Below are positions 57,419 to 64,000 of a stretch of 64,000 nt of DNA, piece after piece. Within the stretch, counting starts at the first letter, position 1; each line of letters opens with the position of its first letter. The notes beneath the pieces were generated by a model. It did no database searches and had not been told where the DNA came from. It was given only the letters and a program-made list of their open reading frames with translations. This DNA comes from Alternaria dauci (taxonomy: Eukaryota; Ascomycota; Dothideomycetes; Pleosporales; Pleosporaceae). The stretch is taken from positions 2,542,001 to 2,606,000 of the forward strand of contig NC_091277.1 of the NCBI RefSeq assembly GCF_042100115.1, written 5' to 3'. Both the position numbers and the translations under genes were made by a program.

Positions 57419-58128
57419 TGTGTGGGTGCTGTCGCGAAGATGTCGCAGGGCGGTTGGATTGCTTGCTTGCTTACCACAGCTTGCCCAGCTGCCTGGTGTG
57501 GGGTAAGAGAGCTCGAGTGGCCAATGGTGCGGGGCAAAAGTGCCGGAACAGTCGGCGTTGCTTCTTTCACCCCTTCACTTCTCTACCAGACTTCTGCCAT
57601 TGTCAGGACGCGCGCGTGACATGTGCGCATCGCGAATGGCCTTGCAGGACACGTGCATCTGATTCAGCTCCCTCGCTACCAACATCCAAATGCCTCAGAG
57701 ACGGCCGTTTCACGCACTCACCAGTCGCTCTTGCCGTCATAGCGAGTTGCGACTACCAAAATATGCTCAACACAACGCGGCCGCCATGTTAGCTGCTCCC
57801 CGTCGATGGCTCACCACTCGCCCCTAACGAAACTCCGCCCATGGCTCCCGATACCCTGCGCTTTACCATGCGCCGTCGGGACCCTTGCCCTCCAAATGCC
57901 GCCATCACGCTCTGGAGAGTTTGCGCGCTGTGCGCTTTCCTTCGTGCCTCTTTTGGGCTGCGTGCTCAGTAGTCCTATCCAACATGCTTTGTCCGGCGTC
58001 CTTGTTGCTCTGCACTTCTCAAGTCTCTCCTTAAGCCATCGCCGTTGGATGCAGTAGTATTTATCTCATGCCGCAACAAGCCTTCGTACACGTCCTATCA
58101 TAGAGTCGACTGCTCGCCCTGCGCCGAC
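57419..58128. promoter_or_regulatory. Divergent promoter region of Nas2 and the RhoGEF gene
   Basis: About 710 bp between the two ATGs; no coding pattern. No motif stood out. Confidence 0.4.
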
Positions 58129-61100
58129 ATGGCCTATGTATTGTCGCTCCGGCCTCAGAGCCCGCTCAAGCGTTCCTTCAGCGACAGTCCATACCTCAAC
58201 TCCTGCTCCCCCCAGAAAGACACACTGCTTGCACCGCTGAGCGACATCACTGCTCGCAATGGCTCCGCGTGCTCCTTGTATTCCCTTGGTGCGACGAGAG
58301 CCGACTGGTCTCGCAGTAATGAAAACACACCACTACTTACTTCTCAGTCGCTGCTGGATCTTGTGCCCGAGAAGCCCGGCTTTCCTTTCAGTACCAGACA
58401 TGTCGTCGAAGAACCGCGCAAGCGGAACTGTGGGCCTGATCGACCACCGCCGTCTTTCTCGCGCCTTACAGCCCTTCCTAAGCCACTCCCGAGAGGATAC
58501 CACAAGTCGCAGCAGGTAGCCGAGTCTTCCTCAGATGACGAAGACTCGGCTGACGACATGGACGTTGATGATAACAACTTTGACGAAACACACCTGTTCA
58601 ACCTCTACGAAGCCATCCATGTGCCACTACCGGAAGGTCGCTTTACCAACGATGACGGCAACGAGCCACAGGAAGAGTACGAGGAACCTGTTACGATTAC
58701 AATTTCCTCACAGCCCTTTCGGCGGTGGATGAGTACGCTAAGACGTCGGCATGCTCAGCGATGGAGAGAAAACTTCCCCGACGCACCACGGTTATCTTTC
58801 GACACCACCGATGGCCTGTCAACCCTCTCTCGGCCGCTAGGGAGACTATCTGAGTCGGCGCGTCGGACGTCAGAGTCTATGACGTCTTCAATGGATTACG
58901 TGACAGCAATCAAGTCGGCTTCGATGACCACCGGCACCAAGAGTCTTGCGCCTCGCTCGGAGGCAGGCAGGGTTCGCTTGGGCAACAGGAGCAGCAACTA
59001 CTCCGACGCACGTAGATCGCTCGAGAGCCATCGCGGTGCATTAGGGCCTGTGCTCGACGAGAATACTTGGCTTCGATCACTGCAGCGTCGCAAAGTTGTT
59101 GAAGAACTAATATCGTCGGAAGAGAGCTACATTGCAGACCTCAAGGTTTTGATCAACGTATGTTTTCTGAAAAAGGCGCCCTTGTAATTACTAACCTTTT
59201 AGGACTATTTCATGATCCTCACTGCCCTTCCCACTCTATCAGGCCAGACACGATCATCTATACAACACAACATTTCGCAGATCCTACAGCTCCACGAAGA
59301 CTTGCTCGCCGAACTTCACCAGGTTGTGCCTCAGGCAGATTTCACAAGAAGCGCGTACCAAGAGACGTATCCCGTGACCAAAGCCAAACACATACGCTTC
59401 CATAGCGCAGACATCGTTCCAGGGCGCCTTGCAGAACACCTAACAACCAGAAGACTCAGGCATTCTTTGGAAATTGGGCGGTCGCCGGATCGAAGACCCA
59501 GAGGCTTAGTGACTGACACGAAGACGGCAGGGAATGTTGCCAAGATCTTCAACAAACACATGAGACGCTTCTTCACGTACGAGGAGTATGGTGCGCATTG
59601 GACGACAATGTCTCAGGACCTGACCACCATGTGCAAAGGACTGCATGGCTGGCAAGAGTACGAGCGGGGCGTCGAAGCGTTGCAGAAGGTGGTTGCATCT
59701 GAGAATAACCGAGAAGCGGGTTGCAAGAAGGCGCTCAGTTTTCCCGATCTCTTGATCAAGCCGATCCAGCGCGTCTGCAAGTATCCTCTGTTGTTTGACG
59801 ACCTCTGTCGCCACACGCCCGTATACGACGACCCAGAAGCGCACGCCGAGCTTGAAAAGGCTCTTTTCCGTTTACAAGAGACCATCCGCGAAGTCAACAA
59901 AGCCAAAGACGACCCCCAGACCCGGCGCCTCATTGAGATTACTTGGCAGCTGCAAGACCGACTAGCTTTCTCGGACCAGAAGATATCTCGAGCTCTGGTC
60001 TTTCGCCTTCTTGGACATGTCCTCCTTTGTGGCGCTCTACATGTCACGTACCAGACGCCTGATCGTATCAAAGGCTCGTACATGGTATGCGTCCTGTACA
60101 AGTCTTGCCTTGTGCTTGCAACAGCAAGCCGGTTCCACACCCCTTACACCGTGGTCGCTTCTATCGGACTTGCCAACGCCAGCATCGAGGAATCCGATAA
60201 CGGCCGCGGTATCCAGTGCCACACCGCCCCACATACCTGGAAGTTTGTCTTCGAACACGGCCACCGCCTGCACGAACTCATCTTCAGCGCCTGCAGCTCC
60301 CAGGAGGAGGAAGTATGGAAGAAGCAGCTACGCGAGCGCATCGTCTACGAGACGCACGATTTCGTCGAAGGCCAATCTACCATGCAAGACATGTATACCT
60401 CCCTTTCGCTAGGCCTCAAGTCTCTCGGCCCCGTCTTCGGCCACGCAAACACTCTCGTACGACGCATGTCTGTCCACCGCGCAGCGACTCTCGGCGCAAA
60501 GCCAAACATGAGTCAAGTCATCATCAAGAACACGCAAGCGCAGAGGCTACCAGACACACCTCCCACCTTCTCACCCAGCATAGTAACACGCTCGCAATCG
60601 CACCTCTCCTCCAACCACATCCCCACGCTCGCGCCCCGCCGAGCCGAGCGCGTCCGTCTCGAAGGCGCCCTCGAAGACGTGTGGACAAAGGACATGCTGC
60701 CCTTTCCCGGCATGTCGAACCGGCGCATGGAAAACCAGATCCGCGCTTCGGCAAACTCGGTCATGCGCAAACTGAGCATGGCGAGCATTGCTAGCAATTT
60801 CTCGCGCAGATCGCCCAGCCTGTCTAATACGAGTCACACGCGCTCGGAGGACTCGGGTGGTAGTCGCGTGCACAAGATGTCGAATGGGAATTTGCGCGCG
60901 CACTCTGTGGCGACGGAGAGACGGCCTGGTGGTGTTGTTACACAGCCTGTTGTGGATTTTCATAGCGCACCTGCGGCGTTTTTGCCGGAGGATTTTGAAG
61001 TTAAGGATGCGAGGTCGGGGAGTTGTAGTAGGCGGAGGAGGCTGGCTCATCGTGCTATTGGCGTTGAGCGGCCTGCGGCGAATACGACGACATCGACGAC

Positions 61101-61482
61101 GACGGCGAATGATAAGATGGTGGTGATGGGTAAGCCGAAGAAGGTTAGGCGGCTGTCGACGCACTTGATTAGTCTTCCTCGATCGGAGTCGAGTGCGAGG
61201 ATGATGGGGGAGAGGAAGGCGAGTAAGGAGTCGTCGACTGCGACTGCGACTGCGACGACAACGAGGGGTGGTGCTGTTGTGGTGCCACCGGATAACAGGG
61301 TGGATACTGCGAAGAAGGAGGGGGAGAGTAGGAGGCAGATGGTCAAGAAGAAGAGACGGGATGAGTGTTGTGGTAATAGCGATGCGATGGGGGAGGCGAG
61401 ACCGGCGTCTGCGGGTGTGGCGAGTGTGGCTTCGAATAAGTTTGCGAAGAGCAAGAGTCGGATTTTTAATTTTTTTAGATGA
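58129..61482 (+). CDS. DH-domain Rho guanine nucleotide exchange factor
   Basis: Two exons (58129-59157, 59203-61482) give 1,102 residues. The 45 bp intron (GTATGT, branch ACTAAC, TAG) joins LKVLIN to DYFMILTAL inside the Dbl homology domain. The DH domain (about 330-590) starts KVVEELISSEESYIADLKVL and includes KALSFPDLLIKPIQRVCKYPLL, the diagnostic helix. A PH-like region follows (KGSYMVCVLYKSCLVLATAS, TWKFVFEHGH). The N-terminus is Ser/Pro-rich with an acidic patch, and the C-terminus is Ser/Arg/Lys-rich and disordered. Such proteins activate Rho/Cdc42 GTPases in polarised growth; the target GTPase is not evident. The start is the first in-frame ATG. Confidence 0.92.
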
Positions 61483-61594
61483 GTGTGGCCATGGATTGCA
61501 GACAGAGTGGGTGGAGGAGGTGTGGATGGGAACATTGGGAGAAGATGTTTTTCTTCTTTGGCACTTGACGACTGTTACGATCACGAAACCACGG

Positions 61595-61687
61595 ACACTA
61601 CGACACTACGACACTACGAAGACGACTATCCTTGCGCTTGAAAACAAAAACAGCAAGTTTATGAGAATTATGAGAATTATGAGAATA
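61595..61687. repeat. Two short tandem repeats downstream of the RhoGEF gene
   Basis: Three perfect copies of ACACTACG (61595-61618) and nearly three copies of the 9-mer ATGAGAATT (61661-61687). Non-coding. Confidence 0.85.
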
Positions 61688-62254
61688 GAATACTTATGAA
61701 TTGGAAAGCTCCATCATCGCCGACAACGATGACGATGACGACGATGATAGTATCAACAATAGGAAAAAGGGTTGATAGAAAGGGAACGTTGTATGGCAGT
61801 GATGATGATCAGATCAGCAGAAAAAGTGTTATTTACAGTACAGTACTGCAAGGTACACCCGTCCCCTCGTTTGACACGCATTGAGACTCTTGGGGGTGGG
61901 GAGGGAGATGGGGTATGGTGGTATGACGTCATTGTACTAGCTTGTTGGCAGAACGCGCGATGGATCGCGTGATGTAGTGGGGTGGGTTAGCCATGGCAGA
62001 TTAGGGGAAAGGGAAAAAGGACATGGGTACTTGGGTAGCTGGTGAGAATGAGAAAGTTTGATTCGTATTGTCTGTTTTTCCTATGGGGAGTGAGGGGTTG
62101 TGGGTGGTATGTTTTGTTGTGGTTGTGGTTGTGATCGAGGTTGGGTGCTGGTGCCGTTTGAGCCGCATCGCAATGTACTGTACATCAGGGAACGCGCGCA
62201 ATTATCGAGCTAGAACGTTCTATGCGGATGGGGAAGCTGTAGCTAGCAGTCTCA

Positions 62255-62598
62255 CCCCTTGTTTCCTGGACGCGTGTAGAACAGGTGAGACACCCAGTAA
62301 AGCTATTCTCGCACCGTGAGGGGCAACGGCACGCCCATTGCCGCCTCGTTTCCGCAAGAGCCGCAATGCAGCCCTATGTACACAAACCCAACAAGGGCTT
62401 ACGTAGCAAATTACCATGATACTTGGTCTTTCCCATGCAACATGCAGCCTGCAGCCAGCTTCCTGGACATGAGAGATGGTGGGGTGGGGAGCTGGCTGCA
62501 CATCCTTGGCAATGACGTAGCGGCTACCCGGTCATAGCTCAGAAGCTGTTGCGTCGTGTCTAAATAGCTAGCCCCTCCATAGCTCTCCCTTTTCCCCT
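62255..62598. promoter_or_regulatory. Cluster of stress-response elements upstream of RTC3
   Basis: Four CCCCT/AGGGG pentamers lie at 62255-62259, 62319-62323, 62572-62576 and 62594-62598, within 435 bp of the RTC3 ATG. Msn2/4-type factors bind this element in yeast. The rest of 61483-62689 shows no gene. Confidence 0.4.
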
Positions 62599-62689
62599 CT
62601 GTTACATTACGAGTGCACTTCTCTCTCTCACACACTACAAACGACACTACAAACTACTACGTATTTCAGAATACACAAACGCAGACACC

Positions 62690-63268
62690 ATGGCCCGCGG
62701 CAACTCACCCCAGACTCAAGTCTTTTACAAGGGCAGCTCCGGCGACATCTTTACCATTTTCGTCGAGAGCGCAGAGGCGGTGCAGAAGTGGAAGGCGGAT
62801 AGCAGTATCCCCATGGTCGATGTTGTTGCTGGGTGGAAGGTCATGGTACCTGAGTAAGTTCTCTCCCGTGCGCTGGCTGGATGGCGGGAATGAAGGGGGA
62901 GATGGAGGATGGAGGATTGTGTGTGGCAGAAGGCTAATATGTGGATGGCAGACATGGCAAGCAGGGTGTGCTCAACACGGCGTCGAAGCAGCAGCTAGAG
63001 AATGAGTTTGGTGCGGGCGTAAAGGAGGATGATGTTTTTAAGAAGATTCTGCAGGAGGGTGAGGTGCAGTCGAGTGAGGTATGTGTATTCGCTTTTGCAT
63101 CCCCGCCCTGCTCTCCAACATTATCCTTCTTACCCGGCTCGCCCGCAACCCCACTTCCTTCTCCGCGTACATTCTGTAATGGATAGTCGCTAACCAACCA
63201 TTTCTAAACAGAACCCTGAGCGCATCGGTATCACCAACGAGACCCAGGGCGGACGTCAAGCCCACTAA
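62690..63268 (+). CDS. rtc3: SBDS-fold protein RTC3 (restriction of telomere capping 3)
   Basis: Three exons (62690-62853, 62952-63078, 63212-63268) encode 115 residues. The introns are 98 and 133 bp. The single SBDS N-terminal-type domain is seen in QVFYKGSSGDIFTIFVES, KWKADSSIPMVDVV, HGKQGVLNTASKQQLENEFG and VFKKILQEGE, ending NPERIGITNETQGGRQAH. The yeast relative Rtc3/Hgi1 is a small stress-induced protein linked to RNA metabolism. The first and last exons are short, so no single long frame covers the gene. Confidence 0.93.
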
Positions 63269-63477
63269 GCGACACGACCGAGTTTGTGGCTACGGTGTGA
63301 CGACAGACAGTCTTTTTTTATGACTTTCGATATGATATCATGACTTGGGAAGGGAGGGATGGGTACAGCTAGTATGCGAGAGCTGCTAGCTTGCAAGGAG
63401 GGATTGGGGTGATACCTTTTCCTGCATCCTGCATGGTTTGATAGGCATTGGAATGGAATGAATGTGTACAATGAGGA

Positions 63478-64000
63478 CTACTTGAATGCTAGCTTCAAAC
63501 CGCCTCCTCCTTTGTATACGCAGGGATAATACCCCTCCGAGTCCAATCGCCCTTGAGTTCGTGGTCTTATCAGTTCAATCCAGAACGCCAGCGGAATACG
63601 CACAGTACATGACGCAGGTTTGTCGTAGATCACCCACAGGTCGTCAGGCCAGTGCCGAATCTCGAAATTCAACCTCTTTTCGACTCTTTCGACCATGGAC
63701 GGAATGTTACCCTGAAAGCCGTTGGACATGCCCGGTAGGTGATAATAGTCGAATCCGTCGCTATCAGAGTTCACACACAAGACTAGGTACCAGTCGCCGT
63801 CCCAGCCATTCTTGGTGCAGATCCGGCTGGTTGGAATAAAGTACGACGTCGTGTAGGAGCCCTTTGGCCTCTTGTCCCAAGATATATCGTTTTCTCCAGC
63901 GGACTTACGGGTAGTGGCTGAAAAGACGCGTGGAAAGAAGACGTCGTTTCCCCTTTGTATAACCCTCGTCGTCCGCACTTCTGCGTAACGCGTTCGCAGG
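63478..64000 (-). CDS. Unrecognised protein, 3' part (5' end outside window)
   Basis: The frame is open from the right edge to a stop at 63478, giving at least 173 residues. The visible part has TSYFIPTSRICTKNGWDGDW, then WYLVLCVNSDSDGFDYYH and a Trp/Tyr-rich C-terminal half (EIRHWPDDLWVIYDK, FWIELIRP). I see no known domain, signal peptide or membrane segment. It converges on RTC3 with about 210 bp between stops. Confidence 0.6.
   Translation of the reverse strand, partial: LRTRYAEVRTTRVIQRGNDVFFPRVFSATTRKSAGENDISWDKRPKGSYTTSYFIPTSRICTKNGWDGDWYLVLCVNSDSDGFDYYHLPGMSNGFQGNIPSMVERVEKRLNFEIRHWPDDLWVIYDKPASCTVRIPLAFWIELIRPRTQGRLDSEGYYPCVYKGGGGLKLAFK

Noticed and set aside
1..64000. tRNA, rRNA, CRISPR arrays, plasmid or prophage features
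   Set aside because: No T-arm/acceptor pairs of a tRNA, no rRNA words and no spaced direct repeats were found; the gene structure is that of a nuclear fungal chromosome.

Overview
This window looks like nuclear DNA from a filamentous ascomycete, most likely a pleosporalean Dothideomycete. The genes are dense and lie on both strands. Most are interrupted by 40-120 bp GT-AG introns with CTRAC/CTAAC branch points. The gene set (xylitol dehydrogenase, GH43 and PL3-CBM1 wall enzymes, a galactosaminogalactan locus, Zn2Cys6 factor, small cysteine-rich secreted proteins) fits a plant-associated fungus. There are no tRNA or rRNA genes, no CRISPR arrays and no intact transposons. All functional names come from reading the translations; no database was searched.

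Region 1 (1-8 kb): the 3' end of an unknown gene, a MYND-finger pseudogene with five in-frame stops, then three carbohydrate genes: a polyol (xylitol) dehydrogenase, a GH43 galactanase-type enzyme and a PL3 pectate lyase carrying a CBM1. Region 2 (9.5-21 kb): housekeeping genes UTP11, an SDR, a twin-CX9C CMC1-like protein, TAF9, the PAH1/lipin phosphatase and a large membrane-anchored FN3/coiled-coil protein. Region 3 (21.3-22.6 kb): two divergently transcribed paralogous genes for cysteine-rich secreted proteins, absent from a simple ORF reading because they must be spliced. Region 4 (22.8-29.6 kb): a ferroportin-type transporter, an F-box-like gene and a mitochondrial AAA ATPase. The last two each carry an apparent frameshift in a short homopolymer or dinucleotide run.

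Region 5 (29.9-50.6 kb) is the main system: a galactosaminogalactan (GAG) exopolysaccharide cluster. It holds a 3,065-residue membrane GT4 synthase (gtb3), the deacetylase agd3, the endo-galactosaminidase ega3 and the UDP-hexose 4-epimerase uge3. The epimerase makes the UDP-sugars, the synthase polymerises and presumably exports the chain, and Agd3 and Ega3 deacetylate and cleave it outside the cell. The fifth known member, the GH135 hydrolase sph3, is not visible; between ega3 and uge3 there are instead 4 kb without an intact gene.

Region 6 (50.6-64 kb): a Zn2Cys6 regulator with a uORF, Ran GTPase, the proteasome chaperone Nas2/PSMD9, a DH-domain RhoGEF, an SBDS-fold RTC3 protein with upstream STRE elements, and a gene running off the right edge. 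Exon coordinates were worked out by hand from splice sites and reading frame.
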